64,000 nt of DNA from an uncultured Maribacter sp. (GCF_947500985.1 NZ_CANMTX010000004.1:1-64000); one strand, 5' to 3'; positions 27,298 through 36,368 are shown, numbered from the stretch's first letter. Program-made: numbers and translations. Notes: generated by a model not told the origin, from the sequence alone.

Positions 27298-27590
27298 TTA
27301 GAATTTATAATTTGTAATAAGTCATTTTTTGGCACTACCCCAGATTGTCTCCAAACCTGCTTTCCATCTTTAAAAAGAATCATAGTAGGCACACCTCTAA
27401 CTTGGTATTGAGATGCCAATGTTTGATTTTTATCTACGTCGATTTTTACGACTTTAATAGCGTCTCCTAAATCGGTTTTTACGTCTTTTAGAATAGGAGC
27501 TAGCGTTTTACAAGGTCCACACCAGTCAGCAAAAAAGTCTACTAAAACCGGAGTGTCCCCTTTAATGATATCAGAAAATGATGCTTTCAT
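27294..27590 (-). CDS. trxA: Thioredoxin
   Basis: The 98-residue protein is a full-length thioredoxin with the redox motif W23-C24-G-P-C27 and the cis-Pro loop VRGVPTMILF. It has no signal peptide, so it is cytoplasmic. It lies 44 bases after the end of the disrupted DsbA-family gene on the same strand, making a redox pair in the ancestral arrangement. The family reduces disulfides using thioredoxin reductase, which is not encoded in this window. Confidence 0.93.
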   Translation of the reverse strand: MKASFSDIIKGDTPVLVDFFADWCGPCKTLAPILKDVKTDLGDAIKVVKIDVDKNQTLASQYQVRGVPTMILFKDGKQVWRQSGVVPKNDLLQIINSN

Positions 27591-27634
27591 ATCTTTTGAT
27601 TTATAATTAATAATAATTTTTAGCTAGTATTAAA

Positions 27635-28324
27635 TTAGCAAATTCCTGTAGAAGGATCACAACTATCACCCGTAGCAATTATTTTTAAAGGCGCTACTTG
27701 TTGAAAAGCTTCTAAGAATGCTGCTGGTGGTTGAGCACCGCTAATTCCAAATTTATCATTGATAATAAAGAAAGGCACACTGTTAACACCGCGTTGTTGG
27801 TAATGAGCAATTTCTTGTTTTACAGAATATGCAATTGCATCTTCATTTAAAATTTCTTGTGTTTTTTCTGGCGACCAGTCATATTCAGCCATAATAGTAC
27901 TTAGAACATCAACATCGTTTAAATGAAGATTTTCATCAAAGTATGCTTTCATAAAACGCTCTTTAAGAGCGTCTTTAAAACCCTCTTCACCTGCCACATG
28001 TAAAAGTTGATGTAACGGTAGTGTATTTACCGCCAACCATTCTTTTCCAAAGTTAAAGTTGATACCTTCTTCTTTTCCGCTTTCTTCTAAACGTTTCGTC
28101 ATTTCCAAAGGTCCGTCTACACTGCCAAATTTATTGGTAAGGTAAGTATCCCTGTCTAGTCCTTCCTTTGGTATATTTGGGTCTAGTTGAAAAGGGTGCC
28201 ACTCAATTTCTATCTCGGCGCCATCCCATTCTTTTATTGCTTTTTATAATCTTTTCTTACCAACATAACACCATGGTAAAGCAACATCAGAAACTATATC
28301 TATTTTTATTTTATCGTTTCGCAT
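27635..28324 (-). pseudogene. DsbA/FrnE-family oxidoreductase gene with in-frame stop
   Basis: Reading from ATG 28324 gives MRNDKIKIDIVSDVALPWCY and GKKRL, then TAA at 28244-28246. The same frame continues with KAIKEWDGAEIEIEWHPFQL and stays open to 27635. The whole is a 229-residue FrnE-type DsbA-family protein with one nonsense codon at position 27, where GAA (Glu) would be expected. The usual CPWC active site reads LPWC, so the first catalytic cysteine is also missing. The C-terminal part, with NSVPFFIINDKFGISGAQ and CDPSTGIC, is intact. An initiation downstream, for example TTG 28108, would lack the active site. It is probably decaying, although a sequencing error could explain the stop but not easily the Leu. 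Confidence 0.8.
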
Positions 28325-28401
28325 ATATCAATCATTTAATACCTAATTGGTCGTAAAAAGTAGTAAAAACATACTTTATAAAATGACAACGAGTAATTGG
28401 T

Positions 28402-28438
28402 AAAAAGAAAACCCTTTCATATTTATGAAAGGGTTTTC
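28402..28438 (-). terminator. Rho-independent terminator of cytochrome c gene
   Basis: A 14-bp perfect stem (28407-28420 with 28425-28438) closes an ATTT loop. It precedes a T run on the minus strand, just after the gene ending at 28461. Confidence 0.9.
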
Positions 28439-28460
28439 AGTATTAGATTGGCGTTTAACT

Positions 28461-28940
28461 TTATAGCGTACGTAAGTACTCTGCTAAGTTACGAGCATCC
28501 TCTTCCTTTAAATTCTGATTAAGCATAATTGCATTGTTGTATTCTTTCAATAATGCTTTTGCAATAGGATCTTCTTTCAACATTTTATCAGGATTGATAA
28601 TCATGTTCATTACCCATTCTGGACTTCTACGTTCGTAAACACCTTTCAATGCCGGACCGATCATACGTTGCTCTGCCATATGGCAAGCTGTACAAATGGC
28701 TTGAAATTTTTCTTTACCTGCAGCGGCCATTTCTTCGTTTACTGCCTCATCAAAAGTAACACTAGTTATTGGACCAACCCCTTTATTATCTAAATCAACA
28801 GGAACGCCTTCACTTGCCGTTTCTTTTTTAACTTCTTTTTTGGTTCTGTTCATTTCAAAACCTTCTTTTTTCTCTTCCTTCTTCTCACCACAACTAATAA
28901 TCATTGTGCTAAGAGCTAATAAAGTGAATAATTTGCGCAT
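28461..28940 (-). CDS. Monoheme cytochrome c lipoprotein
   Basis: The 159-residue protein has a lipoprotein signal ending MIISC (Cys17). A charged Lys/Glu linker leads to a class-I cytochrome c domain with the heme motif C83-T-A-C86-H87 and a candidate axial Met near 139 in NAIMLNQNL. It is expected to be lipid-anchored in the periplasm and carry electrons, probably to an oxidase or from a dehydrogenase. No partner oxidoreductase is adjacent. It has its own strong terminator. Confidence 0.88.
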   Translation of the reverse strand: MRKLFTLLALSTMIISCGEKKEEKKEGFEMNRTKKEVKKETASEGVPVDLDNKGVGPITSVTFDEAVNEEMAAAGKEKFQAICTACHMAEQRMIGPALKGVYERRSPEWVMNMIINPDKMLKEDPIAKALLKEYNNAIMLNQNLKEEDARNLAEYLRTL

Positions 28941-29098
28941 ACGTTACTATCTTTTAAGTGTTGTCTGTAAATTGAGCAACTAATATATGAATTTTTGCGG
29001 GTTGAAGTATATTTTAATACGTATGGAGTTAAGTTTTTAACTAATAATTTTAAGTAAGTAACAATTTGTATGAGTGATTTTATATTTGTGCTCTAACC

Positions 29099-30061
29099 TT
29101 AGTTTATATTATCTAAGAATTCTAATGTACGCCGCTCCGCGTAAGTTAAGTTATTGTTACCGTAAAAACCTACATGACCACCATATTTAGGCATTTCAAG
29201 AAAAAGTTTGCTGTGGTGTTTGGCAATTTCTATAGGATAACACTCGGACCCTAAAAAAGAATCGTTTAGTGCGTTAATTATCAGTGTGGGTACTTTGATC
29301 TTGTCTAAGAACTGAAGACTGCTGCTTTTGGCATAGTAGTCCATTGCATCTTTAAAACCATGTGCTCTACTGGTGTAAAAATTATCAAAATCTTTAAGGG
29401 TTTTAATGTTTTCGATATCTGTATCGGAAATAAGGTCAGGAAATAATTCTTGCTTTAGCTTCAGTTTTTTTATGAGGTTTCCCTTGAAACGTTTGGCATA
29501 TATTGCATTCTTAAACTGAAGTAACTGGTGCAGTGAATCTGCTAATTGGCAAGGCACTGAAATGGCAACTGCTCCCTTAATTTCAGTAGGTAATTCTCGT
29601 TTTTCACCTAAGTATTTAAGTAGAAGATTACCACCAAGGCTAAAGCCGTGTAAGAAAATATTTTGGTATTTATTTAATTGTAAAACATGTTCAATAACAG
29701 CGTGTAGATCTTCGGTTGCTCCTGAGTGGTAAGAGCGAAATAATTTGTTGGCAGTACCACTACAACCTCTTAAGTTAATGGCGCAAACGTCATAGCCAGA
29801 TTGTGTTAAAACTTTAGCACTACCTTTTATATATGCTCTCTTGGAACTTCCTTCTAGACCATGGATTATGATAACCAATTTTTGAGAAGGAGATGAAGCA
29901 TAGCTCCAGTCTGTATCTAGAAAGTCAGCATCGGGTAATGTAATTCGAATACGTATTTGCTCTACATCTGCTACTTTTCTAACTAAACCGGAATATATGG
30001 TAGATAGGTGTCCGTTCTTAAAAAACAATGGCGGATTATATGTAGAGTTAAGTAAAGGCAT
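29099..30061 (-). CDS. YheT-like alpha/beta hydrolase
   Basis: The 320-residue protein is of the COG0429 (YheT/ABHD) type, with the N-terminal NGHLSTIYSGLVRK, the oxyanion strand IIHGLEGSSKRAYI, the nucleophile elbow GFSLGG, the Asp loop ALNDSFLG and the C-terminal His in YGGHVGFYG. Members are esterase-like enzymes of uncertain substrate. There is no signal peptide. The gene starts 24 bases after the upstream nitronate monooxygenase gene on the same strand, so the two are probably co-transcribed. Confidence 0.88.
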   Translation of the reverse strand: MPLLNSTYNPPLFFKNGHLSTIYSGLVRKVADVEQIRIRITLPDADFLDTDWSYASSPSQKLVIIIHGLEGSSKRAYIKGSAKVLTQSGYDVCAINLRGCSGTANKLFRSYHSGATEDLHAVIEHVLQLNKYQNIFLHGFSLGGNLLLKYLGEKRELPTEIKGAVAISVPCQLADSLHQLLQFKNAIYAKRFKGNLIKKLKLKQELFPDLISDTDIENIKTLKDFDNFYTSRAHGFKDAMDYYAKSSSLQFLDKIKVPTLIINALNDSFLGSECYPIEIAKHHSKLFLEMPKYGGHVGFYGNNNLTYAERRTLEFLDNIN

Positions 30062-30085
30062 CTATTTGTAAAAGCTAAAATTTGT

Positions 30086-31060
30086 TTATTTAGGGTATGT
30101 TTCTAGAACTTTTATTTGTTCTTCGATAGCCTCTTTAAATTCTGTCTTTAAATGTGATACCAATTCGGCAACAGGAATGGAATCGTCAATGAGTGCAGAA
30201 CCTTGACCTGCAGACCAAATGGTTTTCCAAGCTTTGGCTTCAGTATTCATTTCTTTTCCAAAATCAATTTTTACATCTTTTTTAAGGTCTTCTTCTGTGA
30301 TACCCGCAGCTTTTAAACTAGCACCTAAAAAATTGGCGTGTACACCAGAAATTGAAGCAGTATAAACCACATCGCTAGCACCTGCATCAATAATCATTTG
30401 TCGATATTCAGGAGTAGCTTTGCTTTCATTTGTATTTATGAATCTGGTACCCATATAAGCTAAATCAGCACCCATTTGTAGGGCAGATGCAATGTCTCTA
30501 CCCGTACTAATACAACCGGAAAGAAGAATAGTTTTATGGTAGAATTTCTTTATTTCAGCAACTAAAGGCATTGGGTTAATTGTACCTGCATGACCACCTG
30601 CACCTGCAGCAACAAGAATCAATCCGTCTACACCGGCTTCGGCAGCTTTCTCGGCATGGCGTTTTTTTATGATATCGTGAAAAACCAATCCACCATAACT
30701 GTGAATAGCATCTACTACTTGAGAGACAGCACCTAAAGAAGTGATGATCAAAGGTACTTTGTGCTTTACACATAACTTTACATCTGCTTCTAATCTTGGG
30801 TTTGTTGCGTGTACAATTAAATTTACGCCAAACGGGGCAGGTTTTTTACCTGTCTCTTCTTCAAAGGTCTTTAGGGCAGATTTTATTTCAATAAGCCATT
30901 CTTCAAAACCTTCACTAGTGCGTTGGTTCAATGCCGGGAACGTACCAACAATGCCATTTTTACAACATTCAATAACCAATTGTGGTCCAGAAATTAAAAA
31001 CATTGGGGCTGCAACTGCGGGCAATGATAATTCTTTAATGAAAGGGGGTTTATTTGACAT
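30086..31060 (-). CDS. Nitronate monooxygenase (NPD-type FMN protein)
   Basis: The 324-residue TIM-barrel flavoprotein belongs to the 2-nitropropane dioxygenase family. Motifs include PAVAAPMFLISGPQLVIECC at the N-terminus, LILVAAGAGGHAGTI with the catalytic-histidine region, LLSGCISTGRDIASALQMGA and AYMGTRFINTNES for FMN phosphate binding. It oxidises nitronates or related toxic compounds; some relatives are enoyl-ACP reductases (FabK). Hydrolase and monooxygenase form a two-gene unit. Confidence 0.85.
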   Translation of the reverse strand: MSNKPPFIKELSLPAVAAPMFLISGPQLVIECCKNGIVGTFPALNQRTSEGFEEWLIEIKSALKTFEEETGKKPAPFGVNLIVHATNPRLEADVKLCVKHKVPLIITSLGAVSQVVDAIHSYGGLVFHDIIKKRHAEKAAEAGVDGLILVAAGAGGHAGTINPMPLVAEIKKFYHKTILLSGCISTGRDIASALQMGADLAYMGTRFINTNESKATPEYRQMIIDAGASDVVYTASISGVHANFLGASLKAAGITEEDLKKDVKIDFGKEMNTEAKAWKTIWSAGQGSALIDDSIPVAELVSHLKTEFKEAIEEQIKVLETYPK

Positions 31061-31182
31061 AGTGCTGTAAATTTTGAAAGTGATTTAAAAATAACTATAA
31101 AAAACGATGTTTTTTAGTTCTTACATTTCAAAACTATGCTATTTTTATAAGGTATTATGCATGCATAGTAAAAATTATAAAA

Positions 31183-31656
31183 ATGTTTACAAAGGATTTT
31201 GAAGTACGGTGGAGTGATATAGATGCAAATCGTCATTTAGCGAATTCGGCATATGTTAATCTTATGAGCCATACTCGAATGGCTTTTTTAATGGCGCAGG
31301 GCTTTGATCAAAAGACAATGGTTACTTATAAAATAGGTCCTGTAGCGTTTTATGAACATATGTATTATTTTAAAGAAGCCTTTCTTGGTAATCAGGTTAA
31401 AGTTTCTTTAGAGATTATGGGACTAAGTGAAGATGGTAAATTTTTTGAGTTCCACCATAATTTTTACAATGACAAAGGAGAAAACATAGCGCGTTGTGAA
31501 ATGATGGGAGCTTGGATCAGTTTAGAGTCAAGAAAGTTGATGGGATTGACAGAAGAATTGATGAATAAATTCCGTGATTTAGAAAAAGGAGAAGGATTTA
31601 GAGTGCTGACAAAAGAACATACTAGAGAATTTTTGAAAATTCCTAAAAATTTATAG
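31183..31656 (+). CDS. Acyl-CoA thioesterase (4HBT hot-dog fold)
   Basis: The 157-residue hot-dog-fold protein has the 4-hydroxybenzoyl-CoA-thioesterase pattern RWSDIDANRHLANSAYVN, in which the Asp is the usual catalytic residue, followed by LMSHTRMAFLMAQGF. It probably hydrolyses acyl-CoA or acyl-ACP. It lies divergent from the nitronate monooxygenase gene with a 122-base gap, and upstream of a GntR regulator. Confidence 0.88.
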   Translation: MFTKDFEVRWSDIDANRHLANSAYVNLMSHTRMAFLMAQGFDQKTMVTYKIGPVAFYEHMYYFKEAFLGNQVKVSLEIMGLSEDGKFFEFHHNFYNDKGENIARCEMMGAWISLESRKLMGLTEELMNKFRDLEKGEGFRVLTKEHTREFLKIPKNL

Positions 31657-31750
31657 GAATCGTAGTGTTAAAAACTTTATTTTTAAATGATTCAATTAAT
31701 TACAGTTGTACTCCCCCTTAGACTGTTGAGTGATCAATAACCGATAATAA

Positions 31751-31758
31751 TATATTTG
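31751..31758 (+). promoter_or_regulatory. -7 box (TATATTTG) abutting the GntR start codon
   Basis: An exact TAnnTTTG match ends only 4 bases before ATG 31763, with a TTG at 31726-31728. If used, transcription would begin at or just beside the start codon, giving a leaderless message. Confidence 0.45.
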
Positions 31759-31762
31759 CTTA

Positions 31763-32380
31763 ATGGTTAGCCTACCAGAAGAAATATTTCAAGAAACATA
31801 CGGTAAAGTTAAAAAGTTGATTGTAACCAAAAAGTTGGTGCCTGGGCAACTTATTACTGAGCATAGGTTATCACACACTTTACGAATTAACGACGACACT
31901 GTACCTGTAGTTTTACAGCAGTTAAAACAAGAGAGTTTATTGGTCGGTAATTTAGATAATGGACTTTCTGTACGAGAATTGTGTGAGCAAGAAATTGTAG
32001 AAATGTTCGATTGTAGAATAGCTTTAGAAACTATGGCGGTTAAATTATTTACACGTAATGCACCGCAATCTAAAATTGATGATTTAAGAAATTTGTTAGT
32101 ACCATTTGAGAATGGACCTAAAAACGGATATGTGTTCTATAAAATCGATCGATATTTTCACGAATATATTGTAAAGAATTGTGGGAATAGAACATTATAT
32201 CAAATGTATAAGTCAGCCAAAATACTGTCTTTTATGGATCTTGTGGGGCTGAACAGATCTTTGAATGTAATCTTGCAAGAACATCTTGATTTAGTCTCTG
32301 CTATGCATCACCGGGATGAAAAAAAGGCTATTGAGGTGGTGTCGTTAAATTTAGAAAATGCAAAAAAATCACATATTTAA
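31763..32380 (+). CDS. GntR-family regulator (FadR/FCD type)
   Basis: The 205-residue regulator has a winged-helix DNA-binding domain (about 8-70, with KLVPGQLITEHRLSHTLRIND) and an all-helical FCD ligand domain. The FCD domain keeps candidate metal or acid-binding residues in DRYFHEYI, EHLDLV and AMHHRDEKKA. Such regulators usually sense organic acids. No obvious target operon is adjacent except the divergently oriented genes nearby. It ends in a TTAA shared with the convergent transporter gene. Confidence 0.85.
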   Translation: MVSLPEEIFQETYGKVKKLIVTKKLVPGQLITEHRLSHTLRINDDTVPVVLQQLKQESLLVGNLDNGLSVRELCEQEIVEMFDCRIALETMAVKLFTRNAPQSKIDDLRNLLVPFENGPKNGYVFYKIDRYFHEYIVKNCGNRTLYQMYKSAKILSFMDLVGLNRSLNVILQEHLDLVSAMHHRDEKKAIEVVSLNLENAKKSHI

Positions 32381-33279
32381 TTTTGCTGTAGTTGTCTCTT
32401 TGGTCTTTTGCTAGAAAGATAAATCCCAACTAAAACAAAACAGGCAGCAATAATTTTCACTGTAGTAATAGTGTCTTGACCTGTAAAAACGGCATATGTA
32501 ATGCCCACTAGTGGTTGTACGTATACAAAAGCGCTTAGGGTAGAGGCTTTTAATTGGGTTAGCGCAAAAATATTAAACAGGTAGGTGCAGAATGTTGTTC
32601 CAAGAATTACAAAACCAATACCGAAATAGGCTTTTAAAGGTAAAGTGCTCCAAGAAATTTCCATGAATTCTTCGTATCCAAGAGGTAAGCATATAAGAAC
32701 ACCTAAAGAGAACAGCCATTTCATAAATGTAAATGGATGATATTTGCTAATTAGAATTTTTACCAATACTAGGTAGGATCCGTAGAAAATTGAGTTCAAA
32801 AAAATCAAGAAATTACCTAGAGGTATATTCGGAGCGTCTTGTCTAACTTCGGTACCGAACAAGATTAAGCCTAGTGCACCAAGTAATCCAATAGTGATTC
32901 CTATTATTTTTCTTCTCGATATTTTTTCTTTTAAAATTACTGCCGATAGAATTAGTACTACAATTGGCGTGGTGGTGATTAATACGGCACTATTTATTGG
33001 AGTAGATAGTGATAGTCCTTTGAAAAACACCATCATATTTAAGCCCATGCCTAATAGGGCACAAATCAACATGCGTAAATAATCTTTAGGGTCGATACGT
33101 TCTTTAGGTCCAAAAGGTGAAATGAGCCAAAATAGAATAGCAGCACCGAGAAGCCTTAAAATTATAAACCCGAAGGGTTGCACATAATGTGGCATAATAC
33201 CTTTGGCAATAGTGTGGTTGACTCCATAAATGGTAGTTGCCCCAATAGCAGCGAGTATGGCTAGTAGTCTTTTGCTCAC
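32377..33279 (-). CDS. EamA/DMT-family transporter
   Basis: The 300-residue protein has ten predicted membrane helices as two EamA repeats. The first begins AILAAIGATTIYGVNHTIAKG. The second has FLNSIFYGSYLVLVKILIS, ending TAVFTGQ-type loops and KRPKRQ. The start is GTG, overlapping the stop of the upstream ArsC-like gene as GTGA; the next Met is 28 residues in and would remove the first helix. The substrate is unknown, with amino acids or metabolites typical for the family. Confidence 0.88.
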   Translation of the reverse strand: MSKRLLAILAAIGATTIYGVNHTIAKGIMPHYVQPFGFIILRLLGAAILFWLISPFGPKERIDPKDYLRMLICALLGMGLNMMVFFKGLSLSTPINSAVLITTTPIVVLILSAVILKEKISRRKIIGITIGLLGALGLILFGTEVRQDAPNIPLGNFLIFLNSIFYGSYLVLVKILISKYHPFTFMKWLFSLGVLICLPLGYEEFMEISWSTLPLKAYFGIGFVILGTTFCTYLFNIFALTQLKASTLSAFVYVQPLVGITYAVFTGQDTITTVKIIAACFVLVGIYLSSKRPKRQLQQN

Positions 33280-33629
33280 GAGTGAATTGCCGTTTTAGCG
33301 GCTTCTACCACTCTCTTACTATTTCCAATAAAAATTTGGTTATCAACAATAATTACAGGCCGTTTTAAGAAGGTGTATTGTTCTAATATCAACTCTTTAA
33401 AATTTTCTTCAGAAAGGTTTTGTTCCTTTAGATTTCGCTCTCGGTACAAAACAGCTCTTTTGCTGAATAAATCTTCATAGCTCTTAGAAAGACTATGCAT
33501 TTGTTCTAGCTGAGAAGGCGTTATAGGTTTTGTTTTAATGTCCTGTAGTTCAAAATCTGTAAGTGGTTGTAGTTCTTTGATAATACGTTGACAAGTAGAA
33601 CAAGTGCTTAAATGGTATATTTTTTTCAT
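33276..33629 (-). CDS. ArsC/Spx-family thioredoxin-fold protein
   Basis: The 117-residue protein has the ArsC-like N-terminal motif LSTCSTCQRIIKEL with C-x2-C, and FLKRPVIIVDNQIFIGN including the cis-Pro loop. This places it in the arsenate reductase/Spx/YffB group. There is no arsenic operon nearby, so a thiol-redox or regulatory role is as likely as arsenate reduction. It is translationally coupled to the EamA transporter gene through a 4-base overlap. Confidence 0.82.
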   Translation of the reverse strand: MKKIYHLSTCSTCQRIIKELQPLTDFELQDIKTKPITPSQLEQMHSLSKSYEDLFSKRAVLYRERNLKEQNLSEENFKELILEQYTFLKRPVIIVDNQIFIGNSKRVVEAAKTAIHS

Positions 33630-33761
33630 GATTTTGAAAGTTAAGGATGATGCTTTTTATCCTTCCGAAAAAAAACCACCTTTATGTGATGAAGGTTTTA
33701 GAAATACAAAGAAACTTAAATATCATTAATTGTGCTATTTTTACAAAGTATAAAATGTGAA

Positions 33762-34226
33762 ATGATGACTGAGAATTTATTTGGTATTATGTTACAAAAT
33801 CGTAGAAACCTACATACGATATTAACAGAGACTCCTAAAGAAAAACTGCTTAAAATACCTGAAGGATTTAATAACAATGTTTATTGGAATATAGCCCATA
33901 CGGTAGCAACGCAACAACTTCTTATTTACAAGTTAAGTGGTTTACAAATGCGTATACCAAATGATTTGGTTGCCAAATTCAGTAAAGGTACAGTGCCAGA
34001 TGGTACAGCAACCGAAGAAGAGATGATGATGGTAGCAGATTTTTTAATTTCTTCGGCAGAATGGCTTATTGAAGATTACGATACGGCACTTTTTCAAACA
34101 TTTAACGAGTATACTACAAGTGCGCGAGTTACGCTCAAAAATGTTGATGATGCAATAGTGTTTAATTTGTTACACGAAGGGTTGCACCTTGGGCAAATCT
34201 CCCTGTTGCTAAAACAACTGACTTAA
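33762..34226 (+). CDS. DinB-family protein
   Basis: ATG 33762 (MMTENLFG) is preferred; the frame opens with an upstream GTG at 33732 that would lie within promoter-like sequence (CTATTTTTAC). The 154-residue four-helix DinB/YfiT-like fold has the metal-binding histidines in NIAHTVATQQ and LLHEGLHLGQI. Family members are thiol transferases or of unknown activity. It converges on a DUF3298 gene, sharing TTAA. Confidence 0.82.
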   Translation: MMTENLFGIMLQNRRNLHTILTETPKEKLLKIPEGFNNNVYWNIAHTVATQQLLIYKLSGLQMRIPNDLVAKFSKGTVPDGTATEEEMMMVADFLISSAEWLIEDYDTALFQTFNEYTTSARVTLKNVDDAIVFNLLHEGLHLGQISLLLKQLT

Positions 34227-34969
34227 GGTTGTTGTTGCGTGTACCTTAAAAAAGAGTTTGCTTGTGTATAAGGTATGGTTAGCGTAATTGGACCATCTGC
34301 AAAAGAAGCTATTTCATAAGGTTCGTAGAAAAGCAGGAGTCCGGTTTCGGTATACCCTAAATTGTCGGGCAAATAGAAATTCTCAGTTTCGAACATGAAA
34401 CCAGTATTATTTATAGAACCTTCTGCGGGTATGTTTTCTTGCTTTCTAAAAAGCGTCTCGGAATAGATTTTGAATTCATCAAGGTTATTGAATAAATCTT
34501 CTTGGTACAATTCTACACCATTAAGTTTGTCAAAATTTAAAAATCTGCTGGTACCGTAGCCGTGTGCTCCACCGGTATAAATATATGATTCTAGCTTAAT
34601 AGTAATTATAACTTTGTTTTCGAAGGCTATGGTGCCTTCGATTGCAGCTTCCCATGGCATAGATTCTTCAGGAAATTTTCCATTTAGTTCTTCATAATCA
34701 GACACAAAAACTTCTTTAGCTTCTTCAAGGTTTTGTGCATTACTTTCCTCACCAAAATTCAATAAAGCAATGATTTCACCTTCTAAGGCAGCATTGATAG
34801 TCTTGCTTAGTTTTGTTTTGCCAGATGCCTCAGGTATTTCGATACGAACGGAGGTGCAATTCTCGCAAGAATCAGTAGCGATAGTCAATGGTTCAAAAGA
34901 AAGGGAGTCCTTATTATTACAGGCAATAAATGAAAAGAAAATTAGTAGGCAGGTAAGCTTGGATTTCAT
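34223..34969 (-). CDS. DUF3298/DUF4163 domain lipoprotein
   Basis: The start is best placed at ATG 34969 (MKSKLTCLLIFFS), which gives a lipoprotein signal ending SFIAC; an upstream in-frame Met at 35032 would bury it. The 248-residue protein then shows a PdaC/RsiV-like layout: a DUF4163 domain with IEGTIAFENKVIITIKLESY and TGGAHGYG, and DUF3298 near the C-terminus with GYTETGLLLFYEPYEIAS. Relatives occur in peptidoglycan deacetylases and the lysozyme-sensing anti-sigma factor RsiV. Here it is a stand-alone envelope lipoprotein of unknown role. Confidence 0.82.
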   Translation of the reverse strand: MKSKLTCLLIFFSFIACNNKDSLSFEPLTIATDSCENCTSVRIEIPEASGKTKLSKTINAALEGEIIALLNFGEESNAQNLEEAKEVFVSDYEELNGKFPEESMPWEAAIEGTIAFENKVIITIKLESYIYTGGAHGYGTSRFLNFDKLNGVELYQEDLFNNLDEFKIYSETLFRKQENIPAEGSINNTGFMFETENFYLPDNLGYTETGLLLFYEPYEIASFADGPITLTIPYTQANSFLRYTQQQP

Positions 34970-35027
34970 GGAGAAAATAGATTTAGTGTAAAAATACAGC
35001 TTCATTGTATTCCCCGAAAGATAACAA

Positions 35028-35035
35028 TACATTTG
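35028..35035 (+). promoter_or_regulatory. -7 box (TACATTTG) with -33 TTG for the PLP enzyme gene
   Basis: An exact TAnnTTTG is preceded by TTG at 35005-35007, a spacing of 20 bases. It lies 19 bases before ATG 35054 and overlaps the earlier possible start at 35033, favouring 35054. Confidence 0.65.
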
Positions 35036-35053
35036 TGTTATAAATATTTGAAC

Positions 35054-36208
35054 ATGACCTCTAAAAACTTAAAGTTTAATACGAAAACCATACATGGTGG
35101 TCAACAACCAGATGAAGCATATGGTGCTGTTATGCCACCTATATATCAAACATCAACATATGCCCAAACTACACCTGGTGGTCATAAAGGTTATCAATAT
35201 TCTAGAAGTGCCAACCCTACACGAACTGCTTTAGAAAATTCTTTGGCAAGTATAGAGGGTGGTGAATTTGGTTTAGCCTTTGGTAGTGGTATCGCAGCGA
35301 TTGACGCGGTCATTAAATTGTTAGCCCCTGGTGATGAAGTAATTTCAACAGATGACCTTTATGGAGGGACTTATAGAATATTCAAAAAGATATTTGAAAA
35401 GTTTGGTATAGTCTTCCATTTTGTAGGTATGCAAGGCACTGATGCTGTACGTGATAAAATCAATTCTAAAACAAAGTTGATTTGGGTAGAAACACCTACC
35501 AACCCAATGATGAATATTATAGATATAAAAGCAGTAGCTGCCTTAACTAAAGAGACAGATATAATGTTAGCGGTAGATAATACCTTTGCTACGCCTTATT
35601 TGCAATTACCGTTAGAACTGGGGGCAGATATTGTAATGCATTCAGCGACCAAATATCTTGGTGGTCATAGCGATACGGTTGTTGGAGCATTAGTGGTCAA
35701 AGACAAAGAATTAGCAGATAAACTCTACTTTATACAAAATGCAAGCGGTGCCATTTGTGGACCTATGGATAGTTTTTTGGTCTTGAGAGGAATAAAAACA
35801 CTGCATATACGTATGCAACGCCATTGTGAAAATGGTAGAGCAATTGCAGAATATCTTAAAAGCAATCCTAAAATAGAAAAAGTCTACTGGCCAGGTTTCG
35901 AAGACCATCCTAATCATTATGTCGCAAAAGAGCAGATGAAAGATTTTGGAGGTATGATTTCTTTTGTGCCCAAAGGTGGTAGTTATGAAGATGCGATTAA
36001 GATTGTAGAAAAGTTACAGGTATTTACGTTAGCAGAGTCTTTAGGTGGCGTAGAAAGTCTGGCCGGTCATCCTGCAAGTATGACCCATGCAAGTATTCCA
36101 AAAGAAGAACGACTTAGAAGCGGAGTGGTTGATTCGTTAATTAGATTAAGTGTTGGTATTGAAGATATTGATGATTTAATAGCAGATTTAGAACAAGCGA
36201 TAGAATAA
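35054..36208 (+). CDS. Cystathionine gamma-synthase/lyase-type PLP enzyme
   Basis: ATG 35054 (MTSKNLKFNTKTIHGG) gives 384 residues, the normal length for the family. The PLP-binding Lys is K200 in SATKYLGGHSD. Other family blocks are YSRSANPTRTALE, FGSGIAAIDAVI, WVETPTNPMMNI and ESLGGVESLAGHPASMTH. The enzyme acts in transsulfuration, either forming or cleaving cystathionine; the two activities are hard to separate from sequence, and flavobacterial copies are usually called cystathionine gamma-synthase. It stands alone with its own promoter. Confidence 0.88.
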   Translation: MTSKNLKFNTKTIHGGQQPDEAYGAVMPPIYQTSTYAQTTPGGHKGYQYSRSANPTRTALENSLASIEGGEFGLAFGSGIAAIDAVIKLLAPGDEVISTDDLYGGTYRIFKKIFEKFGIVFHFVGMQGTDAVRDKINSKTKLIWVETPTNPMMNIIDIKAVAALTKETDIMLAVDNTFATPYLQLPLELGADIVMHSATKYLGGHSDTVVGALVVKDKELADKLYFIQNASGAICGPMDSFLVLRGIKTLHIRMQRHCENGRAIAEYLKSNPKIEKVYWPGFEDHPNHYVAKEQMKDFGGMISFVPKGGSYEDAIKIVEKLQVFTLAESLGGVESLAGHPASMTHASIPKEERLRSGVVDSLIRLSVGIEDIDDLIADLEQAIE

Positions 36209-36314
36209 ATGACCAGATGTTAAATTAAATGTAGTAAGAATAGGTAGTTTGTTGTCAAAACAACAAATTTTATCGAATTTTAAAAAATTAAGCCACCAAA
36301 TTACACAAATATCA

Positions 36315-36322
36315 TAATTTTG
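36315..36322 (+). promoter_or_regulatory. -7 box (TAATTTTG) upstream of gdhA
   Basis: An exact TAnnTTTG match lies 47 bases before ATG 36369. No -33 TTG is found at the expected spacing. Confidence 0.5.
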
Positions 36323-36368
36323 ACGTTATATTTTGAAATCAATAATTTAAATAAGTTTATATAGCTTT

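Noticed and set aside
28109-28324. Frameshift as the cause of the truncated DsbA-family gene
   Set aside because: Reading both sides shows the same frame (28324 and 28108 differ by a multiple of 3), so the defect is a nonsense codon, not a frameshift.
28168-28356. 62-residue plus-strand ORF at the start of the broken DsbA-family gene
   Set aside because: It is a shadow of the minus-strand gene, which reads as a family member on both sides of the stop.
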